A stretch of 64,000 nt of DNA from Betaproteobacteria bacterium (GTDB lineage Bacteria > Pseudomonadota > Gammaproteobacteria > Burkholderiales > Rhodocyclaceae), in NCBI GenBank assembly GCA_020621865.1, contig JAHRYW010000005.1:107663-171662 (forward strand), in the 5' to 3' direction. The position numbers and the translations under genes were made by a program. Shown one piece after another: positions 34,976 through 42,536 of this stretch (its first letter is position 1; every line of letters begins with the position of its first letter). The notes beneath the pieces are model-generated. The model saw only the letters and a program-made list of their open reading frames with translations. It had not been told where the DNA came from and searched no databases.

Positions 34976-36156
34976 ACCATACGATGATCCTGCGCGGCGG
35001 CGAAACCCTGGCCCGCGACACCCGTCTGATTTTCGACCTGCTGGAGAACCTGCACGGTGGCCTGCTGGAAATCCGCCTGCCCAACGGCTGCTGCGCCTTG
35101 TTCGGCGACGGCGAACACCCCATTGCGCTCCACATCCACGACGAAGCGGTCTTCAGCCGGGTGCTGGCGCGCGGCGACATCGGCCTGGCCGAAGCCTACC
35201 TCGACGGTCTCTGGGACTGCCCCGACATCACCGGCCTGCTGACCCTGCTGGCGCGCAACCGCGCGGCACTCGGCAAAGCGGTGTACGGCTCGTGGCCGCG
35301 CCTGCTGGCGGCCCGCGTCCGGCACTGGCTCAACCGCAACAGCCGCATCGGCAGCCAACGCAACATCATGGCCCACTACGACCTGGGCAACGATTTCTAC
35401 AAACTCTGGCTGGACCCGAGCATGAGCTACTCGGCCGCCATCTACCGCGACGCCGATGACGGCACGCTGCAAACCGCCCAGCACGCCAAGTACCGCCGCA
35501 TCCTGCAACGGCTGAAGGCCGAACCGGGCGAGCGCGTGCTGGAAATCGGCTGCGGCTGGGGCGGCTTTGCCGAAATGGCCGTGGCGCAAGGTCTGGCCGT
35601 CACCGGCCTGACCCTGTCGCCGGCCCAGCTCGCCTGGGCGCGCAAGCGCGTTCCAGCCGCCGACCTGCGCCTGCAGGACTACCGCGACACGAACGAGCGC
35701 TTCGATCACATCGTCTCCATCGAAATGTTCGAAGCCGTCGGCGAACGCTTCTGGCCCGGCTATTTCAAGACCGTGGCCAAGGCGTTGAAGCCGGGCGGCC
35801 GGGCGGTGATCCAGAGCATCACCATCCGCGACGACCTGTTCCCCAGCTACCGCAAGGGCACCGACTTCATCCAGCAATACATCTTCCCCGGCGGCATGCT
35901 GCCATCGCGCAGTGCCTTCCGCGCCGCTGCCGCCCGGCAGGGGCTGGCCGTCCGTCACGAATACGCCTTCGGCCTCGACTACGCCCGCACCCTGGCCGAA
36001 TGGCGCCAGGCCTTCGAAGCCAACTGGCCGGCCATCGCCGCGCAAGGCTTCGACGACACCTTCCGTCGCCTCTGGCGAATGTACCTGTGCTACTGCGAGG
36101 CCGGCTTCCTGGCCGGCAACGTCGATGTCGTCCAGTTCGAACTTTCCCATCGCTGA
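34972..36156 (+). CDS. Cyclopropane-fatty-acid synthase-like methyltransferase
   Basis: A 394-residue SAM-dependent methyltransferase of the CFA/UfaM family. The N-terminal domain has ALHIHDEAVFSRVLARGDIG and AYLDGLWDC; then AHYDLGNDFYKLWLD. The SAM site is VLEIGCGWGGFAEMA, with SIEMFEAVGERFW and FIQQYIFPGGMLPS further on. It adds a methylene or methyl group to unsaturated acyl chains of phospholipids. In light- or singlet-oxygen-induced clusters of this composition the related enzyme (UfaM) starts furan fatty acid synthesis, so either product is possible. Confidence 0.9.
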   Translation: MNHTMILRGGETLARDTRLIFDLLENLHGGLLEIRLPNGCCALFGDGEHPIALHIHDEAVFSRVLARGDIGLAEAYLDGLWDCPDITGLLTLLARNRAALGKAVYGSWPRLLAARVRHWLNRNSRIGSQRNIMAHYDLGNDFYKLWLDPSMSYSAAIYRDADDGTLQTAQHAKYRRILQRLKAEPGERVLEIGCGWGGFAEMAVAQGLAVTGLTLSPAQLAWARKRVPAADLRLQDYRDTNERFDHIVSIEMFEAVGERFWPGYFKTVAKALKPGGRAVIQSITIRDDLFPSYRKGTDFIQQYIFPGGMLPSRSAFRAAAARQGLAVRHEYAFGLDYARTLAEWRQAFEANWPAIAAQGFDDTFRRLWRMYLCYCEAGFLAGNVDVVQFELSHR

Positions 36157-36170
36157 GCATCCCGGCTGCG

Positions 36171-36210
36171 AATGCTACGGTCGGCGGCAAAAAATGGCCA
36201 AAATCGAAAT
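36171..36210 (-). repeat. Dispersed repeat, copy 8, spanning a start codon
   Basis: Perfect core AATGCTACGGTC on the plus strand, then GGCGGCAAAAAATGGCCA. The ATG of the next gene is inside the repeat (36194-36196), so the repeat supplies the start codon and the first residues (MAKIEI). Confidence 0.88.
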
Positions 36211-36733
36211 CTTCTCGGCGCCGCGCCGTCGCCTGCTGGCGGCCCTAGCCGCGCTACCCTTGGTCGTCCGACCTATCGTCGCCCTGGCCAGCACCGACCC
36301 GACCACCGGCCTCGCCCGCTGGGGCAGCGGCGAATTCCGGCGCTTCGGCTTTCTCGTCTATGAAGCCACCCTGTGGGCCGGCGACGACCCGCAACGCCCA
36401 CCGCTGGCCCTGAAGCTCACCTACCGGCGCAACATCGCCGGCCAAGCCATTGCCGAAGCCAGCGTCAAGGAAATCCGCCAGCTCGGCCTGGCGGACGAAG
36501 CCACGCTAAAGCGCTGGGGCCTGCAAATGACCGCACTGTTCCCGGACGTCAAACCCGGCGACCAGATCACCGGCCACTACCGGGCCGAGGGCGCCGAATT
36601 CCGTTTCAACGACCGCCCACTCGGCCGCCTCGACGACCCGGCCTTCGCCCGCGCCTTCTTCGCCATCTGGCTCGACCCGAAGACCAGCGCACCCGACCTG
36701 CGCGCCGCGCTGCTCAAGCGCCCGGCAGCCTGA
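36194..36733 (+). CDS. Chalcone isomerase-like domain protein
   Basis: A 179-residue protein with a signal-like N-terminus (RRRLLAALAALPLVVRPIVALA) and a chalcone-isomerase-like fold region (RRFGFLVYEATLWAG, ALKLTYRRNIAGQAIAEASV, FPDVKPGDQITGHY, FFAIWLDPKTS). Bacterial members are thought to bind fatty acids or other lipids rather than flavonoids. The start and first residues come from dispersed repeat copy 8, and no Shine-Dalgarno is visible apart from the repeat's own GGCGGCAAAAA. Third lipid-related gene in the operon. Confidence 0.82.
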   Translation: MAKIEIFSAPRRRLLAALAALPLVVRPIVALASTDPTTGLARWGSGEFRRFGFLVYEATLWAGDDPQRPPLALKLTYRRNIAGQAIAEASVKEIRQLGLADEATLKRWGLQMTALFPDVKPGDQITGHYRAEGAEFRFNDRPLGRLDDPAFARAFFAIWLDPKTSAPDLRAALLKRPAA

Positions 36734-36734
36734 A

Positions 36735-37958
36735 ATGACCACCGGCCGCGTCCTCGCCTACGGCCTGCTCGGCCTGCCGCTCGCCTTCGCGGCGTTGCCG
36801 GTCTACGTCCATGTGCCGCGCTTCTACGCTGAAACGACCGGCCTGCCGCTGGCCCTGCTCGGCGTCGTCCTGCTCGGCGCCCGTTTGCTCGATGCCGGCA
36901 TCGACCCCTGGCTCGGCTGGCTGGCCGACCGCGTCTCCCGCCGGCGCATGCTCGCCCTCGCCCTGCTGCCCTTCGCCATCGGCTTCGTCGCCCTGCTCAA
37001 CCCGCCGAGTGCCTCGCCTGCCCTCTGGCTGCTCGCCTCACTTGCCCTGACTTATCTTGGCTTCTCGGCCGCCACCGTCGCCTACCAGGCCTGGGGCGCC
37101 GACCTCGGCCATGATGCCGGGGAGCGCACCCGGCTAACCGCTGCCCGCGAAGGCTTCGGCCTGCTCGGCGTGGTTCTCGCCGCGGCGCTGCCCGGCCTGC
37201 TCGCCAGCCACCTCGACGCAGGCATCGCCCGCCTGAGCTGGGTGCTGCCGCCGCTGTTGCTGATCGCCGCCGCGACCACCTTTTCGCGGGTCGCCGCTGG
37301 GCCGACCGTCGAAACGCTCAGCCAGCCGCTGCTGCCCAGCCTGCGCCGCGTCGTCGCCGATCCGGCCTTCCGCCGCCTGCTGCTGGTCTTCGTCGCCAAC
37401 GGCATCGCCGCCGCGCTGCCGGCCACGCTGTTCCTCTTTTTCGTCGCCGATGTGCTGCAACTGACCGCCGCCAGCGGCGCCCTGCTTGCCCTCTATTTCA
37501 TCGCCGGTGCCGCCTCGCTGCCACTCTGGGTACGCGCCGCCGCCCGCCATGGCCGGGTCGCTGCCTGGCTGGCGGCCATCGCCCTGTCGATCGCCGCCTT
37601 CGCCGGCGCCAGCCTGCTCGGCCCCGGCGATCTCTGGCCCTTCGCCGCCATCTGCCTGGCCTCCGGCCTGGCCCTCGGCGCCGACCTGACACTGCCCGCC
37701 GCCATGGCCGCCGACCTCGGCGAACGTCAGGGGCAGGCCGGTGCCTGCTTCGGCGTCTGGAACTTCGTCGCAAAACTCAACCTGGCGCTGGCCGCCGGTC
37801 TATCCCTGCCGCTGCTCGGCAGCCTTGGCTATGTGCCGGGCAGCGGCGCCGGCCTGCCTGCCCTGACTTTCGCCTACGCCCTGCTGCCACTCGCCTTCAA
37901 GGCCCTGGCCGGCCTGCTGCTCTGGCGCTGGCGCCATTTCCTGGAGAACATCCGATGA
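36735..37958 (+). CDS. MFS transporter of the stress operon
   Basis: A 407-residue 12-helix transporter with the MFS loop 2-3 motif (WLGWLADRVSRRRML) and GPH-like features (FSAATVAYQAWGADLG, AAREGFGLLG). Similar MFS genes are regularly found in the Cfa/DUF1365/DUF3833 cassette; the substrate is unknown, with a lipid or its precursor the natural guess. Starts one base after the preceding stop and overlaps the lipoprotein gene by ATGA. Confidence 0.85.
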   Translation: MTTGRVLAYGLLGLPLAFAALPVYVHVPRFYAETTGLPLALLGVVLLGARLLDAGIDPWLGWLADRVSRRRMLALALLPFAIGFVALLNPPSASPALWLLASLALTYLGFSAATVAYQAWGADLGHDAGERTRLTAAREGFGLLGVVLAAALPGLLASHLDAGIARLSWVLPPLLLIAAATTFSRVAAGPTVETLSQPLLPSLRRVVADPAFRRLLLVFVANGIAAALPATLFLFFVADVLQLTAASGALLALYFIAGAASLPLWVRAAARHGRVAAWLAAIALSIAAFAGASLLGPGDLWPFAAICLASGLALGADLTLPAAMAADLGERQGQAGACFGVWNFVAKLNLALAAGLSLPLLGSLGYVPGSGAGLPALTFAYALLPLAFKALAGLLLWRWRHFLENIR

Positions 37959-38476
37959 AACTCATGCTTGCTGCCGCCCTGTCGCTGGGCCTCGCCGGCT
38001 GTGCCGCGACCGGCGTCGAACAATACCGCGCCGAACAACCGGCGCTCGACCTCAAAACCTACATGAACGGCACGCTCGACGCCTGGGGCATGTTCCAGGG
38101 CCGCTCGGGCGAGGTCAAAAAGCGCTTCCACGTCGTCATCGAGGCCCGTTGGCAGGGCGATACCGGCGTGCTCGACGAGCAGTTCAAGTGGTCCGATGGC
38201 ACCACCTCGCGCCGGGTGTGGACGCTGACCCGGCAGGCCGATGGCAGCTTCCGCGGCAAGGCCGACGACGTGATCGGCGAGGCAATCGGCGAAGTCGCCG
38301 GCAATGCCCTGCGCTGGCGCTACGTGCTAGCCCTGCCGGTCGACGGCAAGGTCTATCACGTCGATTTCGACGACTGGATGTTCCTGATGGACGACAAGGT
38401 GATGCTGAACCGCTCGGCCATGTCGAAATGGGGCTTCCATCTCGGCGAAGTGACCCTGACCTTCGTCAAGCGATGA
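37955..38476 (+). CDS. DUF3833 lipoprotein
   Basis: A 173-residue lipoprotein with lipobox LAGC (Cys near residue 16) and the DUF3833 pattern (LDLKTYMNGTLDAWGMFQ, FKWSDGTTSRRVW, ALPVDGKVYHVDFDDWMF, MSKWGFHLGEVTLTF). Lipocalin-like lipid binding has been proposed for the family, but the function is not established. Overlaps both neighbours by four bases. Confidence 0.9.
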   Translation: MKLMLAAALSLGLAGCAATGVEQYRAEQPALDLKTYMNGTLDAWGMFQGRSGEVKKRFHVVIEARWQGDTGVLDEQFKWSDGTTSRRVWTLTRQADGSFRGKADDVIGEAIGEVAGNALRWRYVLALPVDGKVYHVDFDDWMFLMDDKVMLNRSAMSKWGFHLGEVTLTFVKR

Positions 38477-39228
38477 ACCCGGCCATCACCGACTGGAAAG
38501 GCAAGCGCGTCTGGCTGATCGGCGCGTCGAGCGGCATTGGCGCCGCGCTGGCCGGCGAACTGGCCCGCCGTGGCGCCCGCCTGGCGATCTCGGCGCGCAA
38601 CGCCCGCAAGCTGCAACGCATCGCCATCAACGGCGCCCTGCCGGTCCCCTGCGACGTTACCGACACCGACAGCCTGGCCGCCGCCCGGAGCAGCGTGCTG
38701 GGCGCCTTCGGCAGCATCGACCTGGTGATCTACCTGGCCGGCGACTACGTGCCGATGCGCGCCGACGACTTCAACCTGGCCGTCGCCGAGCAGATCATCA
38801 ACGTCAACTTCATCGCCGCCATGCATGTCGCCGCCGCCGTCCTGCCCGACCTCCGGCCCGGCGGCGGCATCGCCTTCGTGGCCAGCGTCGCCGGCTACCG
38901 TGGCCTGCCCAAGGCGCTGTGCTACGGGCCGGGCAAGGCGGCGCTGATTCACTTTGCCGAAGTCCTGCACCTCGATCTGGCGCCCAAGGGCATCGGCGTC
39001 TGGGTCATCAACCCCGGCTTCGTCGCCACGCCGCTGACCGCGCAGAACGATTTCTCCATGCCGGCGCTGCAAACGCCCGAAGAGGCGGCCAATGCTACGG
39101 TCGAAGGCTTTAAATCGGGAAATTTCGAAATCCATTTCCCGAAGCGCTTCACCCGCCTGATGAAACTGCTAGCCATCCTGCCCTACCGCTGGTATTTCCC
39201 GCTGATCCGCCGCTTGACCGGAGGCTGA
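38473..39228 (+). CDS. Short-chain dehydrogenase/reductase
   Basis: A 251-residue SDR with the nucleotide motif GASSGIG, an NxxG-type site (LAGDYV), the catalytic Ser in FVASVAGYRG and YxxxK in CYGPGK. The PGFVATPLT segment is typical. The substrate is unknown; it is part of the lipid-modification operon. A dispersed repeat copy encodes NATVEGFKSGNFEI near residue 207. Confidence 0.9.
   Translation: MNPAITDWKGKRVWLIGASSGIGAALAGELARRGARLAISARNARKLQRIAINGALPVPCDVTDTDSLAAARSSVLGAFGSIDLVIYLAGDYVPMRADDFNLAVAEQIINVNFIAAMHVAAAVLPDLRPGGGIAFVASVAGYRGLPKALCYGPGKAALIHFAEVLHLDLAPKGIGVWVINPGFVATPLTAQNDFSMPALQTPEEAANATVEGFKSGNFEIHFPKRFTRLMKLLAILPYRWYFPLIRRLTGG
39091..39130 (-). repeat. Dispersed repeat, copy 9
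   Basis: Perfect core AATGCTACGGTC on the plus strand, followed by a diverged arm ending in GGGAAATTTCG. In frame inside the SDR gene. Confidence 0.8.
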
Positions 39229-39229
39229 C

Positions 39230-39652
39230 ATGAGCATCGACACCCTGATTCGTTTCTACGAAACCCTGACCCCGGCCGACATCGCCCGCTTTCCCGAGTT
39301 CTATGCCGACGACGCCTTCTTCAAGGACCCGTTCAATGAAGTCCACGACGTCGCCGCCATCCAGCGCATCTTCAGCCACATGTTCAAGCAGGTCGGCGAA
39401 CCGCGCTTCGTGGTCGGCGAGCGCGTCGTCGATGCCCGCGGCGCCATGCTGGTGTGGACCTTCCATTTCCGCATCCGCCCGTGGTGCGGCGAACCGCTGA
39501 CCCTGCGCGGCGTCTCGCACCTCAAGTTCGACGCCCACGGCAAGGTCAATTACCACCGCGACTACTGGGACGCCGCCGAGGAGCTATACATGAAACTGCC
39601 CGGCCTGGGCCTGCTGATGCGCGGCCTGCAAAAGGCGCTGGGCAGCCGTTAG
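39230..39652 (+). CDS. NTF2-like (SnoaL-type) protein
   Basis: A 140-residue NTF2-like fold protein (LIRFYETLTPADIARFPEFYADDAFFKDPFNEV, DYWDAAEELYMKLP). Members bind small hydrophobic ligands or act as isomerases. It is the usual last gene of the SDR/DUF3833/MFS/Cfa cassette and begins two bases after the SDR stop. The operon probably ends here, 96 bases before nosF; no terminator hairpin is evident. Confidence 0.87.
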   Translation: MSIDTLIRFYETLTPADIARFPEFYADDAFFKDPFNEVHDVAAIQRIFSHMFKQVGEPRFVVGERVVDARGAMLVWTFHFRIRPWCGEPLTLRGVSHLKFDAHGKVNYHRDYWDAAEELYMKLPGLGLLMRGLQKALGSR

Positions 39653-39699
39653 ACCCGGCGCTCCAGGGCCTTGAATGGCGGCTGCCAGGCCGCGGATTT

Positions 39700-39748
39700 T
39701 TGATCGAAATTCAATGTCGGCCCTGCCGCCCCTTCTATAATCCGGCCC
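39700..39748 (+). promoter_or_regulatory. Candidate class II FNR promoter of nosF, leaderless
   Basis: TTGATCGAAATTCA (39700-39713) has a perfect FNR half-site TTGAT and a poor second half (8 of 10 overall). A perfect -10 TATAAT (39736-39741) follows after exactly 22 bases, the same spacing as at nosZ. The predicted start (39748-39749) coincides with the nosF ATG, so the mRNA would be leaderless; no Shine-Dalgarno is present. Confidence 0.5.
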
Positions 39749-40600
39749 ATGATCCAGTTCACCCAAGTCGCCAAGACCTTTCGCAAAGCCCGCGTGCTCG
39801 ATGGCATCAGCCTGAACATCGGCCTCGGCGAACGCGTCGCCCTGATCGGCTCCAACGGTGCCGGCAAGACCACCCTGATCCGCTGCCTGCTCGGCGAATA
39901 CACCTACGACGGCAGTGTCGCCATCAACGGCCTCGACCCGCGCAGCAATCGCACAGCCGTGCTCGGCAGCATCGGCTTCGTGCCGCAGCTGCCGCCGCCG
40001 CTGAAGATGCCGGTCGGCCAGCTGATCGACTTCTCGGCCTCGCTGTGCGGCACCGACCCGCAGCGCATCCACGCCATCGCCAAGCGCCTCGGCCTCAACC
40101 TCGACGACATCCTGTCCCGCCAGTTCGTCCGCCTCTCCGGCGGCATGAAGCAGAAGCTGCTGATCGCCATCGCCCTCGGCCGCGACGCCAAGGTGCTGGT
40201 CATGGACGAGCCGGCCGCCAACCTCGACCCGGAAGCGCGCAAGATTTTCTTCGACCTGCTGGCCGAACGCCTCGACGACGCGACGATGATCATCTCCAGC
40301 CACCGCCTCGACGAAGTCTCGGCGCTGGTCAATCGCGTCATCGAAATGGACATGGGCAAGGTCGTCCTCGACGACAAGGTGGCCGACGCGGTCACGCTGA
40401 CCGCCCGTCTGGCCTGCCGCGTCGTGCTCAGCCGCTTCGAGCCGGCCTTCGCCAAGGCGCTCGACGGCTGGAAGCTGCAGAGCAGCGACGACAACCGCGT
40501 GTGGACCGGCGAGATCGCCGGGCCGGACCGCCTGCGCTTCCTCGGCATCGTTTCCCGTTACACGGCGCTGGTCAGCGACCTGTCGCTGTCCGAGATCTGA
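39749..40600 (+). CDS. nosF: NosF, ABC transporter ATP-binding subunit
   Basis: A 283-residue ATPase with Walker A GSNGAGKTT, Q-loop region VPQLPPPL, signature LSGGMKQK, Walker B VLVMDEPAAN and the switch His in ISSHRLDEV. With NosY and NosD it forms the NosDFY complex that modifies and assembles the CuZ site of NosZ. First gene of nosF-nosL-nosY-tlpA, 10 kb from nosH. Confidence 0.93.
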   Translation: MIQFTQVAKTFRKARVLDGISLNIGLGERVALIGSNGAGKTTLIRCLLGEYTYDGSVAINGLDPRSNRTAVLGSIGFVPQLPPPLKMPVGQLIDFSASLCGTDPQRIHAIAKRLGLNLDDILSRQFVRLSGGMKQKLLIAIALGRDAKVLVMDEPAANLDPEARKIFFDLLAERLDDATMIISSHRLDEVSALVNRVIEMDMGKVVLDDKVADAVTLTARLACRVVLSRFEPAFAKALDGWKLQSSDDNRVWTGEIAGPDRLRFLGIVSRYTALVSDLSLSEI

Positions 40601-40602
40601 CC

Positions 40603-41094
40603 ATGTGCGACAGCCATCGCCGCCAGTTCATCGGCCGGCTCGGCCTCGGCGGCCTGCTGCTGACCCCGCTTGCTGCCGCGCTTTCCGCTTGCGGCAGCAA
40701 GGGCGGCTGGCCGGACGGCATGGCCGAGATCAAGTGGGACCGCGATACCTGCGCCCGCTGCAGCATGGTCATCTCCGACCGCCGCTTCGCCGGCCAGATT
40801 CGCGGCGGCCCGGACGGCACCGTCTTCAAGTTCGACGACCCCGGCTGCCTCGCCTTCTGGCTCAAGGAAAAGGCCGACAAATACCCGTGGCTGGCCGATG
40901 CCGGCACGAAAATGTGGGTTGCCGATTTCAACAGCAAGAGCCGCGACGAGATGGTCTGGCTCGACCCGCGCCGCGCCTACTACGTGACGCGCACCTCGCC
41001 GATGGGCTATAACTTCGCCGCCGTCGCCGCGCCGCTGGCCGGCGCCATCGATTTCACCGACATGCGCCAGCACGCGCTGGCCAAGGGTAAGTAA
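40603..41094 (+). CDS. nosL: NosL copper-binding lipoprotein
   Basis: A 163-residue NosL with RRQFIGRLGLGG (twin-arginine-like) and a lipobox LSAC, so it is exported and lipid-anchored. The Cu(I)-binding region has CARCSMVISDRRFAGQI, and the FDDPGCLAFWL and YYVTRTSPMGY segments are typical. NosL hands Cu(I) to apo-NosZ via NosDFY. Two bases separate it from nosF and it abuts nosY directly. Hidden in the track inside a longer shadow ORF. Confidence 0.93.
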   Translation: MCDSHRRQFIGRLGLGGLLLTPLAAALSACGSKGGWPDGMAEIKWDRDTCARCSMVISDRRFAGQIRGGPDGTVFKFDDPGCLAFWLKEKADKYPWLADAGTKMWVADFNSKSRDEMVWLDPRRAYYVTRTSPMGYNFAAVAAPLAGAIDFTDMRQHALAKGK

Positions 41095-41922
41095 ATGAAA
41101 CAACTGTGGCTGACCGCCAAACTGGACATCGTCGAATCGCTGCGTGCCCGCTGGTTCCAGATCTACACGCTGGTCTTCGGCGGCATCGTCGCCCTGCTCT
41201 TCCTCTTTGGCCTGACCGAATCGCGCGTCCTCGGCTTCATCGGCCTGTCGCGCCTGCTCGTCACCTACATCCAGCTGACCATGGCCATCCTGCCGATCTT
41301 CGTGCTGATCACCACGGTCCGCTCGGTAGCCGGCGACCGCGAGGCCGGCGTCTTCGAATACCTGCTCTCGCTGCCGGTGTCGCTGTCCGCCTGGTTCTGG
41401 GGCAAGATCGTCGGCCGCTACATCGTCGTCTTCGCGCCGGTCTTCCTGGCCATGCTCGGCGCCGTGATCTGGGCAACGATCAGCGGCATCGAAGTGCCGT
41501 GGGACATGTTCGGCTACTACACCGCGCTGCTCGCCGTCATGGCCATGTGTTTCCTCGGCATCGGCATGCTGATCTCCTCGGTGGCCCGCACCACCGACAT
41601 GGCCCAGGGCGCCGCCTTCATGGTCTGGCTGTTCCTGCTCCTCTTCCTCGACCTGATCCTGCTCGGCATCATGATCCAGGGCAAGGTCGCCCCGGAAATC
41701 GCCGTCACCCTGGCCCTGGTCAACCCGCTGCAGGTCTTCCGCACCGCCGCGCTGGCCTTGTTCGACCCGCAACTGATCGTCCTCGGCCCTTCGGCCTACG
41801 TCATCCTCGACCTGTTCGGCACGGCCGGCTACAAGGTCTTCGCGCTGGCCTACCCGGCGGCGCTCGGCCTGGTCAGCGCAACGGTCGGCTACTTCCTGTT
41901 CCGCCGCGGTGACCTGCCGTGA
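41095..41922 (+). CDS. nosY: NosY, ABC transporter permease
   Basis: A 275-residue permease with six hydrophobic segments, the NosY pattern VRSVAGDREAGVFEYLLSLPVS and WFWGKIVGRYIVV, and SYLLDLFGTAGYK-like YVILDLFGTAGYKVF near the C-terminus. Partner of NosF and NosD in CuZ maturation. Its stop overlaps the GTG of the thioredoxin gene. Confidence 0.93.
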   Translation: MKQLWLTAKLDIVESLRARWFQIYTLVFGGIVALLFLFGLTESRVLGFIGLSRLLVTYIQLTMAILPIFVLITTVRSVAGDREAGVFEYLLSLPVSLSAWFWGKIVGRYIVVFAPVFLAMLGAVIWATISGIEVPWDMFGYYTALLAVMAMCFLGIGMLISSVARTTDMAQGAAFMVWLFLLLFLDLILLGIMIQGKVAPEIAVTLALVNPLQVFRTAALALFDPQLIVLGPSAYVILDLFGTAGYKVFALAYPAALGLVSATVGYFLFRRGDLP

Positions 41923-42413
41923 AAAAGCTGTTCGCGCTTTTCGTTTTTGGCCTTTTTTCCGGGCTGACCGTAGCCAATGACCAGCCGTCGTCGGCCCCGC
42001 TGTTCGCCGCGACGCTGAGCGACCTCGACGACAAGCCGGTGGCGCTGGAGCGCTACAAGGGCAAGCCGCTGGTCGTCAATTTCTGGGCCCGCTGGTGCGG
42101 CCCCTGTCGGGCCGAAATCCCCGAGTTGATCAAGTTCCGCGCCGACCAAAAGGGCAAGGTCGAGGTGCTGGGCATCGGCATCGAGGACAAGGCCGAACCG
42201 GCCAAGGAATTCGCCAAGGCCTACGACATGGACTACCCGGTGTTCGTCGCCAAGGCGCAGGGCATCCCGCTGATGCAGGCGCTGGGCAACAGCAAGGGCG
42301 GCCTGCCCTACACGCTGTTTATCGACCGCCACGGCCAGGTCGTGCACAAGAAGATGGGCCTCGTCAGGAAGGCCGATCTCGATGCCGTTCAGGAAGCCTT
42401 GCTGAAGAAATAA
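41919..42413 (+). CDS. TlpA-like periplasmic thioredoxin
   Basis: A 164-residue thioredoxin-fold protein with signal peptide and active site WCGPC in VNFWARWCGPCRAEI (near residue 58). TlpA proteins reduce the Cys of copper chaperones and CuA sites, which fits the nos operon. Start is GTG 41919 overlapping nosY. The hydrophobic core of the signal peptide (VFGLFSGLTVA) is encoded by a copy of the dispersed repeat, a striking case of a repeat turned into an export signal. A strong terminator follows. Confidence 0.92.
   Translation: MKKLFALFVFGLFSGLTVANDQPSSAPLFAATLSDLDDKPVALERYKGKPLVVNFWARWCGPCRAEIPELIKFRADQKGKVEVLGIGIEDKAEPAKEFAKAYDMDYPVFVAKAQGIPLMQALGNSKGGLPYTLFIDRHGQVVHKKMGLVRKADLDAVQEALLKK
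41938..41978 (+). repeat. Dispersed repeat, copy 10, in signal peptide
   Basis: TTTCGTTTTTGGCC arm, T6 run, CCGGGCT and GACCGTAGCCAAT (one inserted C in the core). Lies fully within the tlpA signal-peptide codons. Confidence 0.85.
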
Positions 42414-42440
42414 GCTTCGGCCACGGCCAAGGACAAATAA

Positions 42441-42471
42441 AACGGGGAAGGCAGCTGCCTTCCCCGTTTTT
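42441..42471 (+). terminator. Rho-independent terminator of nosFLY-tlpA
   Basis: AACGGGGAAGGCAG-CTGCCTTCCCCGTT is a perfect 14-bp inverted repeat followed by a run of six T. Located 28 bases after the tlpA stop. Best terminator in the window. Confidence 0.93.
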
Positions 42472-42534
42472 CAATTTTGGGCAAAATTTCCGGCTGACCG
42501 CGCCCCAACGGAAGTCCCCTTGGGGGATAGCATT
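42471..42534 (+). repeat. Dispersed repeat, copy 11, split by 27-bp insert
   Basis: TCAATTTTGGGCAAAATTTC, CGGCT and GACCG (to 42500), then 27 foreign bases (42501-42527), then TAGCATT (42528-42534). Removing the insert restores a perfect GACCGTAGCATT. The insert contains the palindrome TCCCCTTGGGGGA and CCCCAA...TTGGGG. Confidence 0.85.
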
Positions 42535-42536
42535 CG

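Noticed and set aside
40558-41772. 404-residue minus-strand ORF
   Set aside because: Antisense to nosL and nosY; low-complexity His/Asp/Gln-rich translation typical of shadows.
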